A model generated the notes under the pieces. It saw nothing but the letters and a program-made list of their open reading frames with translations, did no database searches and was not told where the DNA came from. DNA of 64,000 nt, taken from contig JAUGWO010000112.1 in NCBI GenBank assembly GCA_049724395.1, forward strand, positions 186,001 to 250,000. The letters run 5' to 3'. Of this stretch, positions 10,467 through 22,355 are shown in pieces. The translations under genes were made by a program, and so were the position numbers. This DNA comes from Spongospora subterranea f. sp. subterranea. Taxonomy: Eukaryota > Endomyxa: Phytomyxea > Phytomyxea > Plasmodiophorida. Each line of letters starts with the position of its first letter. Positions within the stretch are counted from its first letter, which is position 1.

Positions 10467-12237
10467 ATGTCAGGAACACCTGTCTGCATATTGATTCAGT
10501 TATTTAAGTCGGCTCGAATGCCATTGCAGAATGACGCCATCCGATTTTATAGTAAGAAGTATTTCACAAATCCCGAGGCGCTGCTGTATGTGAAAATTTC
10601 ACAGCCTCCATCACCGTCGACAATTCCACGACGACATCCACGGCATCATCGCCAAAAGGTCGTAGAGCAACAACTCGCCGCCCGGCAATCTTCACCACGT
10701 CATCATTCTCGACGTCAACAACATGACGTCCCGATTCGCCATGAGACCAAGCCACCCATTGTAGCCCGACCATCCAGACAGCCCACTCGGGAGCGGAAAC
10801 CGGTTGAAGCCGCTAAACCAGATTCGCATCGGGACGTCGTCTCTGATCGGGTCGAATTGATTCCAGAATCGAGGCGAGATGATCGCAACTTGGTCGATAA
10901 CTTATTGCACGAGCTGCTCGATACCGAGATTAAATACGTCATTGACTTGAAATCGTTATCGTCCTTTTATACGGAGCGGATGGTTGAACAAGCCGAGGAC
11001 GCATCAACGGCCATCATATCCATGGAGCAAACGCGAACGTGTTTTCTGGACCCATTGCCAATCGCCGACGTGCACACGAGATTGCGAGAGAAGCTGAGTG
11101 AAGCGATTAGCAAGCAGCATACGACAGCAAAACAAGTATCACTGTTTTGTGGGATTATTCTCGATATGATTGAGGACCTTCGAGCGCCGTATACAGCATA
11201 CTTGGCCATGTTCGCCACCTCGGCGCATCTGCTCAACAGGCTACGGGCGACGATCCCGAAATTCGCAGCGACGCTGGAAGAGGTCCGATCCCAAACTGGA
11301 ATGGATATTGGATCCATGTTGATATTACCGGTTCAACGCCTTCCTCGTTATGAGCTGTTCTTGGATCGTCTAGAGAAACACACTCCGGGATCACGGCGAG
11401 TAAATCCTAAACATGCCATTAACTATGAATCAAACTTACCGCGACAACAAATTTTCGCGTCTCAGTTAACTTTGTTCAAAATTGTCGATGAACAGTTTTA
11501 ATTTTAGTTGCTGTATTTTCAATCAACGAATTTCGAAAGTTTCCACAAAAAAATGCACAATTTACCCTGATGTATTGGTTTCAGGTCCGTCGAGCCCGAG
11601 AAGAGTTTAGTCGTTTGATTCACGAAATCAACCAGTCCGCTTCTTCAACAGCGCAACTGGAACATCTGCAATGGAACGAATTCGATGGTCGCGTTAATCT
11701 TGTAACGCCGAATCGCTCGCTGATTCGAATCGATGACGTCCGCACCACCGTTGACGGCTCTGCTTTCTGGATTCGAAATAGCCGGTCCATTGTCAATATC
11801 GTTATCATTTTGTGCAATGACGTCATAGTTGTCGCTAATCGAATATCCGGTAAATTGAGCTTGGGGTGAAACCATGTCGCTATTTGTTAGTGAAGTGCCG
11901 CTTTTTGGTTGAATCATTTGGGGGCGATAAAGGTGTGCAAACTCTTAACCCACACAGTTTCGGTGGCTGGTGTTTAGGTGGCGGAATGCGATTACGAACG
12001 GTTGTGGCGTTATCTGGAGTAAGAATAACTGATCTAGAAGACAATGGCGATATCGTCAGCGCTTTCACCATCGCTGGAAAATCCACTTCGCTGACGATTA
12101 TGTGCGACGGAGCCGATAAAAAGCAATCGTATATGGAGGAGCTGAGGATGGCCCTAGGGCGAGTAAATATGAACGGAAACGCTCTCGATTTGGATTTACT
12201 GGAGATGACCGTGGCCATTGATCTGACGGAATCTTGA
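10467..12237 (+). CDS. RhoGEF (DH-PH) protein
   Basis: Exchange factor for Rho-family GTPases. After a His/Arg/Gln-rich N-terminus, the DH domain begins NLLHELLDTEIKYVIDLK and includes the signature ILPVQRLPRYELFLDRLEKHT. An intron of about 186 nt (11400-11585) precedes the last DH helix (ARAREEF-like: VRRAREEFSRLIHEINQSA). A PH domain follows (LIRIDD, NIVIILCNDVIVVANR), and an intron of about 125 nt joins it to GGGMRLRTVVALSGVRITD, with SYMEELRMAL as the C-terminal PH helix. These introns are longer than most here. About 475 residues. The first ATG in the open frame was chosen. Target GTPase unknown. Confidence 0.85.
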
Positions 12238-12752
12238 TCGTAATCAATGCCTAAAACATTGGATAAGGTTGGCCTTTCGCTGTACGACGCGTGTTCTTGT
12301 TTCTCAACATCTCCCTGATTGAGAGAACTTTTGAGCCAAGCCGTTGTCCATTGCTAGGAGACCGTCATCAATTGCTGCCGTAGAGAGCGCAGCTCTTGTT
12401 TTGATTGGAATGAAAATCAGGTGTCTTGTGTTCGTTGAGGCCAGAGTATCATTGTGATGTTAAATATCGTCGTGTAATGCTTGATAGCCCGACGATAAGG
12501 CCTACAACGTATGCGTATTCGGTAAAGCATTTCACTTTTTTCCAACTTAAGACGGATCCCCTTATCGGATTTGAACTACTGTTGATGAATGAATATCGAG
12601 GAGGTGTTGTTCGAATACCGTATCCACACCTGAACTGTACGCTTTGGCATAAGACAGACAGTATGTTAAATAAATCTGTAGTTTATGTGTGTTGTGATAA
12701 ATAAGCAAGCAAATAGATACAAAGAGTAGATCATTGAACTGCTGATACAGAG
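12238..12752. other. Intergenic between convergent genes
   Basis: The space lies between the 3' ends of the RhoGEF and RNA-ligase-like genes. Short ORFs on both strands have no recognisable content. Both 3' UTRs probably lie here; no repeat or RNA gene was seen. Confidence 0.4.
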
Positions 12753-14973
12753 TCACTTTTTAGAACATCTTTTTGGTAAACGAAACGAATGAGCACAAAA
12801 AGAAAACGTATCTGGGTTCAACGCAAACTTCGCCATGATCATGCCCATTTGATAGTGTATATCGTTTGATGAGTTAATTATGACCTTAGTGTCATTATGG
12901 ATTGATACAGATTCTGCTGTTATAGCGTCATCGATTGAATCATGGTCATGTTGAAACACAATGACACCACGAACAAGTCCACCGCCATTACTGGTTAACA
13001 CGCGTATCACAGATTTAACTGAACGGGCCATGATTGGGTTGGTGAATATGACCATGCTCGTATCTTCCAAGAACAATCGTTTCCGAACGTTTTCGGCAGT
13101 CAACACATCCGTGTTGATGACGAAATCCTTGAGCTTTACTTGCAACAGGTCAATAAGATCAGGCGAAGGACAAAACGCAAACATGATCACGTAATTCATC
13201 ACACGTTTTTGCTCGATGAGGAAAGGCTCTTGATTGCGACATGCCAATATCTGACTCGCATATTCCGCGCGTATATCATCAAGAGTGGCAAATCGTTTTT
13301 CCTGCAGCTGATGTTTGACCCATCTTGACATTTTTTCACCAAAAGCGATCCAGTCCTGAACATCACAACTCTGCCCTCTTCCTATTCGTTTGACGCTGCT
13401 GGCGATCCCACCGATATTCCATGCCAAAATCTCAGTGCGGATCGCTTTATGCATCATATACCAGATCGACTTCACTTTCCACAACCCGATTGTGCGACCG
13501 TCATCGGTTTCGCAATAAACGACAGCTCCTTCCGAGTTTGTTCTGGCTTTCGCCAGACACAATGCTGAATCCAGCTCCTCATACGAGACCGTTTGCGCCT
13601 CGACCGTCCTCAAGCCGAACCTCTTCGCTAATGCAATCCCTCTTGATGCAGAATAGCACAATATGTTATGAGGAAACACGTTCACACAGACACCATCACT
13701 GGGTAACACAGCATCACACAAACTGCATCGTAACGATATAGCCGGTGACGTAATCTGCGGCACTTCCGTATTTACCGATACACCATTTAACGTCCCTTCA
13801 GTGGCATGTGAGGTCTGTTTGAGTGGTTGTGTATCTATAGGTTCATTACATGACCCACATCTATCACAATCTCGGCCCGCGCTGGGTGACGAAGCCGGCC
13901 AACAGACGCAACGTGATACTTGAACACAGTTGACCATTTTCACTGGGTCAATATGCGGAGAAGCAGTCGATAACGATGCCCAGCACCACTTATCGCCTGT
14001 TTGATTGGGGATTAGAGACGGGGAATGATTCTGATATGTTGAGTGCAGGAATGCGTCTTGATGGAACGATGGGAAATCGCCATGAATCGTGATCGGGCAC
14101 GTCCAGGCGAAGAAACGGAGATGAATGTCAGCATCGTAGAGTACAATATGCTGGGAGGTTGGGTCAATCAGCTCAAAGTTGGCGGTGACACAGTTAGACG
14201 ACAAATATTCTAGGAAAGGATAACGATCAATCCGAGAAAGTTGATCCATCATCGCATGAGCCACACGACATGCAAAACGGTACACCGATTGGGTTTCGTA
14301 GCTTGCAATGTCGCTGCGTTGACGAATAGCCATATGCACATTTTTGGATCCAACAATCAACACAAAATCGTTGTCGAAGGATAGAACAGCTAGATGGCCG
14401 ACTTCTCCGTTCTCTTTATCGGTAAAAACAAATTTAGTGGTGGGAGACAGAGCAGCACGAGCTCCTAGAAAGAATGATTCCCATTGTGATGTTGGTCTGT
14501 TCTTAAGTCTGGCGGCATCATATGCACCTAGACTAGAATCCTCGAACTCTTCAAATTTTCTCATACCCTGAAGAACCATGCGAACATCTTTTGGGCGGCC
14601 ATCTGTGTATTCTATAACGGCTAGAGTATTTCCACGGGCCAATTTGATCCACAAATCCTGATCAAGAGTGTAAAGCCTCTCGTTCGATCGCGAGTGAAAC
14701 CCTATTGACCGTTGGAAAGAGATCAAAGACAGTACAAAGGAAGCCGAAGTGCTTACCTATATCGAGGAGTGCAATAGATTGGACCCCTACCGGCAATGGA
14801 TTCAAGTTAACCTACTTGACCCTGTTAGAGGACAGAAGACATACTACTCACGAATACACATTTACAGGACGTTGTATGATCTTCAGGAAAGAATTGGCAA
14901 TATTTGTCTGAGCTGGATGGTGCTGGTTTTCTCTTGCCCACTGCAGGTATTCATCAGCGGTAGGCCTGTTCAT
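12753..14973 (-). CDS. RNA-ligase-like (KxNG) nucleotidyltransferase with Cys-rich insert
   Basis: Three exons. The start MNRPTADEYLQWAREN is followed by a 57-nt intron (to VNLNPLPVGVQS) and another (to GFHSRSNERLY), then one long exon, about 703 residues in all. Ligase motifs appear in order: FVFTDKENGEVGHLAVLS (motif I, Lys about 150), GSKNVHMA, TANFELIDP with HIVLYDADIHLRFFAWTCP (motif III region), SEGAVVYCETDDG (motif IV, about 444-454), and LWKVKSIWYMMHKAIR (motif V). KxNG is the variant used by fungal/plant tRNA ligase. A Cys-rich segment (CVCWP, CDRCGSC, CSLC) sits between motifs III and IV. The C-terminal 230 residues are unrecognised. An RNA end-joining or capping-type reaction is inferred, not shown. 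Confidence 0.72.
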
Positions 14974-14993
14974 TATTCAGTGGTCAACTGTTC

Positions 14994-15613
14994 ATGATGA
15001 CCTGGGAACACCTTGCCAAGACCGTAGTGGTCAGAGCGTGCTGTGCGGACCCACATTTCTCAGTCCGTGAATATCTCCGACACCCGAGTCCTGTGCAGTT
15101 CTTCAACAGGCTTTTGCTGAGTTCATGGTTGCCGCTGGGTAATCGGACAAATTTGGTTAATAACGCCACGTATACCGCCGCTGAAGGTTCCTGGTGTCCC
15201 TTTGATATCATCACTGGACTCAGTCGCTACACAAGAACCTGTTGTTGGTTCAATGAAGCGTGGATTTGTTGCTGTACGTTCATGTTGTCTGTGGCGGTGA
15301 TTTGTTGGTTTCAACAAAACATCCCTCGCAACTCTTTTTAAAAGAAGCAGAGGAGAGAAGCAATTGTTGCAGCCAAAATGTTTCTCACAAGTAATGGCAA
15401 TAGTTGTTTTCAGCAGTTGATTAAACAAAAATTGTGCTTTGAGGAAAGCGTGGGTATTTTAAAGCTTCAGATCGACACTGACCATAACGGTAGAACACTA
15501 ATGTTGAAAACCAATTTCAGGGATTTGCCGCAGAAATTAAGGGAATATCAAATATCGTCAAGGAGTTGAACAGTGACGTTGCTCAAGAGCTCGTTGGTTA
15601 TATAGATGATTGA
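14994..15613 (+). CDS. Unresolved multi-exon gene; only the 3' exons are convincing
   Basis: The exon 15521-15613 reads GFAAEIKGISNIVKELNSD, then VAQELVGYIDD and a stop, preceded by a GT-AG intron (15450-15520) and an exon QLIKQKLCFEES (15414-15449). The charged amphipathic content looks coding. Upstream, 14994-15400 is open in more than one frame on both strands (MMTWEHLAKT on plus; another reading contains ITPRIPPLKVPGVPL), and I cannot choose a model. The region is divergent from the RNA-ligase-like gene, whose start is 20 bp away. No family recognised. Confidence 0.4.
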
Positions 15614-15975
15614 TTGAGCATTAGCCAATTTTTGACACATAGCCTGTCAAGTTCTCTACCCTTTGCCTAACTTTACGGTCTCACCGAAACACGATGAGAT
15701 CATGATGGAGTATCTTTTGGTTATTTATCGATGATGGATATTTCCCAACATTCGCAACTTCGTGGCTGCATTGGAGATCTTTTGATGCCCAAACTGTTGA
15801 CTGAAGAGCATATATGCCGATTGAAGGCCTTGCCCCAGCTGCATGAACTCGGCAAATCATTCGCTCATTCCCCTAATTCTATAATACACCGGTTTCGCTC
15901 GAAACAATGCCAAGTGGGAAGACCGTCATCACCAGCAACTTGATAAAAACTAGTCGACTCGCAACATGGTCAATA
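15614..15975. other. Gap between two poorly known plus-strand genes
   Basis: It contains one 70-codon ORF (15731-15943, MMDISQHSQLRGCIGDL), which could be a small gene or a chance ORF. No homology is recognisable. Confidence 0.3.
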
Positions 15976-17427
15976 ATGTTAAAACAAGAAACAAGTGAGG
16001 TCAGCGGATCACCCATTTGCTGAGTGATCGGGGATATTGCTGTCTCCCATAATGATGTTATACAGGATGGCGTGAAGGCTCGACTTTTCGAATGTATAGG
16101 CTAAACCATAATGGTTCCAGATAATAACACGACTTTTGAGAACCGAAACTACCGATATGGACAATTTCCAGACCTTCGCGATGTTCTGCATGAATATCGT
16201 AATAGAAACAGTATCATCTTTTCACGTAGCTGATGTAAGAATTCGATCAACGCAGTTCAGGATTCAACTGGTTTGCTAGACTTGTCCACGTTTATTGATG
16301 GCTTTTTCCGGATAACTAGCGTCATAAATGACCATGATCAATAGATTCTCCAGAAATAGTTCCAGCCTGGTCAATTCCAAGAGCGGCGTCTGAGTATTTT
16401 CAAGCGGAAAAGCAATGATGGCCCTGTTCCAAGGGCGGGAACCCGACTCTGATTCCGGTTAGCACCTTAGGTAGATTTATTGCTATTTCCAGATCGATCA
16501 AAGAAACAATATCTAGCAAACACTCCAATTATAAGTAATGCCGATATCTGTATTGCCTGCGGGAAGAAATAGGTCTGGTACATCCTGCAGCCAGCTAGCG
16601 CCATGGCAATGTCGGGATACATCTTCCCCCGGCCTTCATCAGCCTAAACCTCATTACTTTTACACCAATTATCAGCTATCAAATAGGTTCGGGGACTTTC
16701 ACCAGACTCTTTTCATTTCTGGTTTACTATATTATTGATTGGTTCTTTTACAGCGTAATTCAATTAAGGTCAAAGGTTGAGCCATACGTTTATCCAGCCA
16801 GAGAAGATGTTCCAAGGTCCTTTAGCCATGTCAGATCTGAATACCAGGAGAAGATGGAGGATGGATTAAAGCCTAGGTTTTCCTCGGTCAAATCCCAAAG
16901 TACGTTTCGTCAACCATAACACATTCTTTATTTTGATTTTTATCAAGGCGTGCCACGACAACATAAATCAGGCAAAAAACTCTTCAATGGGATTCCCCCC
17001 TCAGTGGAATACAAACTGAAAAAGCGTCGAAACCTGCTGGTAGACGATGTAATGCTGTAGGTTTGCAACGACTCATTCCGATAATTAACAGGAATCGGCT
17101 GGAAAAACCGTGGGACCAGATCAGCGATGGCAATGGGATAAACAAACCCGTCCTCAGCCTGTTTCCCACTCCTCCAGTTCCAACGCGGATTCTGAACAAT
17201 TCACAAAGACACATCCTAATTCGATGGATTCCATAATCAATAATTGGAGGAATCGATTCAATGAAAGTCGTGGCTATGATACTGTTCAATACCGCAAGAA
17301 AAACGTGTATTCGAGACAAACCTTCATTGACGGGACAGCTGAGATGAACTCTATCATGCATGAGTACCCATATGAGAGTTCCGGGTTTACTCCAAACACC
17401 TCAAATGAAGATTATAAGCCCTTATAG
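15976..17427 (+). CDS. Hydrophilic protein of unknown function, many exons
   Basis: Best model: MLKQETSE, DGVKARLFE, YNNTTFENRNYRYGQFP, DLRDVLHEY, LQDSTGLLDLSTFIDGFF, PGQFQERR, SIKETISSKHSNYN, QLAPWQCRDTSSPGL, SVIQLRSKVEPYVYPARED, VPRQHKSGKKLFNGIPP and a last exon from 17094 (ESAGKTVGPDQRWQWDK) to YKPL and stop. Junctions are GT-AG and in phase, except that the link around 16430-16490 is uncertain. One junction (16094-16120) would be an intron of only 27 nt. The product is polar, rich in Arg, Tyr, Ser and Pro, with no membrane segment. I recognise no domain; a cytoskeletal or flagellar protein is a guess. Confidence 0.5.
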
Positions 17428-17650
17428 GAAAAGTAACCTTTCCAAGCAAATAAACCTGGGGAGATATAGCGAAACTCGTCTCTAGCGGTGCATTCAAAGC
17501 TTAGAATCGGAAAACAATGTGTGGTGTTGCAATATCTTATCGTCATCGCACGTGGAAGAACTCTTTTGTGCTGATATGTCCAAATTCTCGCTGATTGTGT
17601 AAATCCCGGGATTCGCTGGATTAGAGTCCTTTACAGTTGGAATTATCGTC

Positions 17651-18904
17651 TTAGGTATTGCTTTCTGTATTAATTATAGAATATTGTGTTGATGGAGATC
17701 CCGTGGTGTCCAGGCAGTTCATGCACAGATCCTTGCCAGATGTAGTGGCAATCAGACTTTCGTGAAGGCATAAACGCCTGCCGAAGGAATGTAGACCGTC
17801 GAATTCAGCAATAGCATTCTTCTCGTCGATATCGATCTTGTTGTAGGCGAATAAGCTCATAAGTAAAGGGAGCTGCCATAGCGACGTGTGGAATAACGAC
17901 CTTGCCGTATCGTCTGAGGTATTACTGTAAAATTGCCAGGCTTTAGACGCGATGAATCCGTTCGCTAACAACCCATGGATGGCAAACATGGCGCTGGTCA
18001 TTCCGATATACGTAGTGAAAATCGGCAAGGGGAACAGGCAAGCTGTGTAAATCAGTGAGGTTAATGATGTGCTCTTCCCCGAGACATCGTTCAAAGATCG
18101 CATCCTATAACCACCTAAAACACATCAGCCTCATGATCAAGTCGACAGTGGTCGAGTTCCCCATTACCGATAGCATAATCTTTACGCAGCAGCCAGGCTA
18201 ATGATAGGAAATGAGGCATTTGCCACAAAAAGAGAATTGAACCCAGTACAGCTGTTTCGGGAGCGAGGAATGATCCAGTCGCTGCGGTCCATCCCATGAT
18301 TGGTGGAATAGCTCCCACTATCGCCCCTGATAAAAACTCGAGGTCAGTATGTGATCGGTAAAGAAAAAACCTCACGATCAACCAATTTCGGAGTTGAATA
18401 TCGTTTTCTTTTTTAGAGGTGTATATATTTGAGTGTAAAGAAGGAGATTGGCTAGGCCAAGAGCGCCAGTAATGGGGTTATTGCCAATAATAAGGCAACC
18501 AATCCCTAATGATCCCGATACAGCACTAAGTCATCTTCAAACTCCAACCATAATCACAGGCAATCTTCCTAACCCAAAAGTTTTTGCCTGAAAAGAGGTT
18601 ATGGTATTTGTTGGAAGCGGCCTCAGCCTTGTTCGCTTCATTAACGCATCACTTTTCACCTGTAATTTATAGTTAGTGGAATGACACCTTAATTTGTCAG
18701 CATCACCTCAATGATTTGATTGAACGTACTAGCGCTGCATGCCGTCAAAAACGTTCCAACCATTACTGAAGCAAGTGGAATTGCTTCAATGGGACTTCCG
18801 CCCGCCAAGAACCCAAGCCCAGCCGTACTTGTGACTAGACCCGATAACTGAAACTTGGATAGTCGAGAAATGACCCGGGCATATGATGATATTTTGGTCT
18901 TCAT
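17651..18904 (-). CDS. COX10: Protoheme IX farnesyltransferase (heme O synthase)
   Basis: UbiA-type integral membrane prenyltransferase of the inner mitochondrial membrane; makes heme O for cytochrome oxidase. Exons spliced in phase give STFNQIIE, VKSDALMKRTRLRPLPTNT (first Asp motif region N-E-D-M-RT), AVSGSLGIGCLIIGNNPIT, LLLYTQIYTPLKKKTIF, GAIVGAIPPIMGWTAATG (family signature), FLWQMPHFLSLAWLLRKDYA and GGYRMRSLNDVSG, then further TM helices. Introns are about 45-60 nt. The start used (18904, MKTKISSYARVISRL) lacks a long presequence; an upstream exon carrying one is possible. The C-terminus carries an unusual tail of about 50 residues. Confidence 0.93.
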
Positions 18905-19050
18905 GGCGCTCTGGAAGACGCCCTCGTCCCCGTCCAGATCCAGGGACAAGAGCGGCCAAGGGTTACCACGTTATGACTTAGAAATCGCCTGTATCTATAT
19001 CTGACTTGGGCCTGACTGGCCCCACGCTCCCCTCCGCTTACAATGACGAC

Positions 19051-19247
19051 AGAATGAATGCCCTTGATGACGCGCCAACAAGAAAATTCGTTGCGCGACC
19101 AACACATGCACGAAACTCTGCAGGTGTTATTCTGCCTGATTTGCCAACATCACGTATCGGCACACATGCAGAGCTTCGGGCATGTGGTGGTCGCGCAGCG
19201 AATTCTTTTGTTGGCGAGTCGTCCAGTCGTCATGGGCATTAATTCTT
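19051..19247. repeat. Imperfect inverted repeat (about 80-bp arms)
   Basis: Left arm about 19051-19129 (gaatgaatgcccttgatgac, gcgccaacaagaaaattcg, ttgcgcgaccaacacatgc, actctgca) pairs with the right arm, about 19160-19247 (matching ccaacaaaagaattcg, ctgcgcgaccaccacatgc on the opposite strand). About one base in seven differs, and there is one gap of about 10 bp. The loop is about 35 bp. It lies upstream of COX10 in non-coding DNA, though both strands are open for 60-85 codons across it. Confidence 0.85.
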
Positions 19248-19924
19248 CAACACCGAGGTTGCCACTGAACTCAGCCGAACTGATTTCAAGCCCAATATGT
19301 GCAACAAACTGAGAAAAGGGTGTTCCTGCATCTCACGTCTGAATGAACAACAGTTCGCATTGTCCGTTTCGTGTTATTTTTCAAATGTGATTACAAGACC
19401 TGAGAATTAATTCTAAGCTCAAGTGAGCGGAACTTCGCACGAAAATCATCCCCCGTTATGTAGCACGATTCATTACAAAATCCTTAATTGCACGATAATG
19501 CTTGAAATGCTAATAATCGTCATTTTCAAGAAAGTCCGTTACGCCCATCAATAGTTTAATTATTTAACGGATCTCTCGAATAGTCTTTAAAATTCGTCCG
19601 CATTGCATTTGCTAGAGTAGGATTTGTCGTACTGACAGGGATTTGCAAGATTTGATAAGGGCTGCGGTACTAGACTGATCGTGCAGTGTATCTAGAATGT
19701 TGTAATTACTCTTTCCCCATTGATACCACCTGCAGAAATACAGTTTGCACAGCAGTTGATTCTGATAAAGTAGCTCAGTTCAAACATTGCGCCATCCGCC
19801 AGTCGATCCTGTCAAGCGTGTTAAGCAGCCAGGTGCCGACAGGTACCAACTACCAGGTGCCTGTGTGGGTGGTCATTGTCCGCTGTCGCCTTTAACGAAA
19901 TCCAAGCCGTTTAGGTCGCCTTGA
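19248..19924. other. Intergenic, no gene seen
   Basis: AT-rich spacer with short ORFs only. A small direct repeat (caggtgc...tacc) occurs near 19830-19862. The promoter of the downstream membrane-protein gene probably lies at its right end. Confidence 0.4.
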
Positions 19925-20510
19925 ATGGCGACAAAGCTATTGATTATTTTCCTCAAATCCTGGTTCCTGTTTCTGTTGGTTTGGCCGTTTTCGTTTCTGT
20001 TGACGTTATTATCGGATCCCTGGATGGCGCTCGTGTTTGTGTTTTTCTTAAACGCCCTGCTTGCCGGCTATTCGATCGTGGCATTATCGCAATCTGAAAC
20101 CGGGCTCTCTGATAAGGCGTTGGCAATCCCATTATTCCCATCTGTTGCCATGTCGACAACGTTAATTGCTTATTATATTGGCGCAATCAATGCTTCAGTT
20201 TTCGTTGTGGTTTGTGCTATTGCTGGGGTTGTTATTATCGAAGGTGCTCAATTTAGTTTTTGTTCATCGCTTCGTTAACAGAATTTACATGGTTTAGGCA
20301 TAGTGTTGCTCTCGGTACTTATGGGGAACAGGTAAAAGAATAGGTGTTCAACAGGCGATGACTACCATTGGGATTCTATCTCCTATATTAATGTCCATCG
20401 TATGGATTATCAGCAGCTCTGGCATATCCTTCAAATATGGGTGCCTCATCTCCGTCACTGCATCATTTTGCAATGTACTCTTCAACAAGTATGAGTGGAT
20501 CGCATTCTGA
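19925..20510 (+). CDS. Small multi-pass membrane protein, unknown
   Basis: ATG at 19925. Exon 1 encodes several hydrophobic helices (LIIFLKSWFLFLLVWPFSF, ALVFVFFLNALLAGYSIV, VVCAIAGVVII). Two short introns (about 52 and 41 nt, phase kept) join GIVLLS and AMTTIGILSPILMSIVWII, then SFKYGCLISVTASFCNVLF, ending KYEWIAF and stop. This gives roughly 165-175 residues with five or six likely TM helices. No family recognised; the 3' end could extend by another exon. Confidence 0.55.
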
Positions 20511-20948
20511 GCAACGGTGCTAACTGTTTTTGTTGGTGTGTCTTAACCAGATCATCCTTGTCCGTCGGTTTCCCCCAACTTCCCGTTGACAAAAGGTCTC
20601 ATTATCAGAGGCGATCAAGATCAAGACAGTAAATTCCCTTAAATATCTATCTATCCAAAAAACATTCCAAAAATTTTTTCAAGTCGTTTCTCCCATTAGA
20701 ATAGCCGCCCGTTTCAGATATTCATCCTGTCTCACGAACAATTTCTTTGTTGGCGGTTGTTGTCTGTTCACAAGTCGGGTCATGGCAGAAGCTGTTTTGA
20801 CCAACATGACCGTTCCGAACTGCAGCTGCTTGCCGTTTCGTAAAATTGGTCGCCTAGAACAGTATTGGCGATTGATTGTGTCTGTCGATATTATTTGGTT
20901 GTCAATCTGGGCCCGCCCCGGCTGAACCCGTGACTGTAATGATGTCAA
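20511..20948. other. Spacer, no firm gene
   Basis: Plus and minus strands are both open for 60-110 codons (minus 20679-21014), but no motif is convincing. An upstream exon of the next plus-strand gene may be hidden here. Confidence 0.3.
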
Positions 20949-21585
20949 ATGCCGGGACAGGTTACCGATACTCGTGTCAGCCAACGATTGTGCTGCGCAG
21001 TATATTGGAGACATATTCGTGACGAGATTATGATACCGTCATCGCCCGATAAACCTCGACATTCTGTACCGGTTGACCCCAGCCCTGGTCAATGTATTTT
21101 TTCTGGCACAATCATCCACATCTCTCAAAACAACGCTGAGGAAATTATCATTTGGTCGACTTCTGTGCTTAATTATGGGGTTTTCTGGTTGCTAAACTGG
21201 TGCTTTGTATCTATATAGTGACAATGGATTTGTGGTGAAATCGCAAGATGGAATTTGCCTCAGGTTGCCGGTTCCAAAGAAGAATTGTGTTATTTTCCTC
21301 TATCCGGATGCTGATTCCAATAGGATCCGGATACGACTCGAGTTTACTCAGGGTCAATGTCAAGAAAATGTTATTGTCAGCTCCATATGCAGTCAAGATG
21401 ATAGCCGAAGCGCATATATCCATGCCACATTTTCCGATAACTCTCTTCCGTCTGATTGGGTCCTCAAAGGGACCGTCTCCTGGAGGTAGATTTTGACTCG
21501 CTCTGGACTGTTGAAAATGCTAAACCTGTTTTTGTACAGAACCGTCAATCGTTTGGGTAAACACCACCAGCGTGAAGCTGCATAA
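20949..21585 (+). CDS. Hypothetical protein, three exons
   Basis: Model: MPGQVTDTRVSQRLCCAV, RHIRDEIMIPSSPDKPR, FSGTIIHISQNNAEEIII, an intron of about 65 nt, DNGFVVKSQDGICLRLPVP, KNCVIFLYPDADSNRIRIR, SAYIHATFSDNSLPSDW, an intron of about 51 nt (ending tgtacag), then TVNRLGKHHQREAA and stop. The beta-rich middle looks like a globular domain, but I do not recognise it. The first junction uses a weak donor (gtcgac). Confidence 0.45.
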
Positions 21586-21895
21586 TCATTCTATTACCTA
21601 ATTAGATATATAATTTAAATTGATTATTTGAAAAACTAATATAATGTTCAAGTTGAACGACGTCAATAATGTGTTTGTTGTATGTAAGTTTGAAAGGAAA
21701 GGGTTGGATTAGGGTTGTAATGATAACGGTCCGTCGGCGGTCACGGCGTTTACAGTACTAGTGACAGGAGGCCATTACCCATTAGTAATCGAAACGGGAG
21801 AAGACTCTACCCTGTTTACCATATCCGCCTTCAGATAATCCTGAATCCCGCCCTGTCTGACACAGTCTCGGGGTGGATAACCTTCAACTGCCAAC
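21586..21895. promoter_or_regulatory. Upstream region of the U1-C gene
   Basis: 310 bp of AT-rich then GC-richer DNA directly before the U1-C start codon; the promoter and 5' UTR presumably lie here. No specific element can be called with confidence. Confidence 0.3.
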
Positions 21896-22355
21896 ATGCC
21901 CAAATACTATTGCGACTATTGTGATCGATTTCTAACACACGACTCATTTCAGGGCAGGAAACAGCATAATCGAGGGAAAAAACACCAAGATAATATCCGC
22001 ATGTATTTTAGCGAGTATATTGGACAGATGATGAATCCAGGTATGCCAATGATGCCAATGCCAGGCGGAATGGGAATGCCATTTCCTGCTCCTGCAGGTT
22101 TGCCCCAGGTATTACGCTTTAATATGTCGAACACACAATTTTAAATTTGATGTTCATTAGGGATTTCCGTCTGGTGTTCCACCAGCCCCATTCCGGTTCC
22201 CAGGTGGTGTGCCTCCCTCTGGACCCCCTCCCGCTTTTCCTGGCCCACCGCCCTCAATGCCCTCGCGATTCCCGCCGACTGGGGTCGCGTTCCCACCGCC
22301 GCGATTTCCGGCAGGTCCACCGCCAACAGGATTTCCACCCAGCCAAGCTACTTAA
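21896..22355 (+). CDS. SNRPC: U1 small nuclear ribonucleoprotein C
   Basis: U1-C helps U1 snRNP recognise 5' splice sites. The start [17 protein letters not shown] is the diagnostic U1-C zinc finger (Cys6, Cys9, and His in HNRGKKH), followed by [19 protein letters not shown]. An intron of about 50 nt (from gtattacgc to ttcattag) joins a Pro/Gly-rich tail ([31 protein letters not shown]) ending SQAT and stop. Total about 137 residues, normal for the family. Note FQG in place of the usual PSV after HDS. Confidence 0.95.

Noticed and set aside
19058-19312. Plus-strand ORF across the hairpin upstream of COX10
   Set aside because: Both strands are open because of the inverted repeat; the peptide has no recognisable content.
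20679-21014. Minus-strand ORF resembling part of a CSL/RBP-J beta-trefoil (LRNGKQLQFGTVMLVKT)
   Set aside because: The likeness is short, no flanking exons of that family are found, and the stop falls inside the would-be domain.
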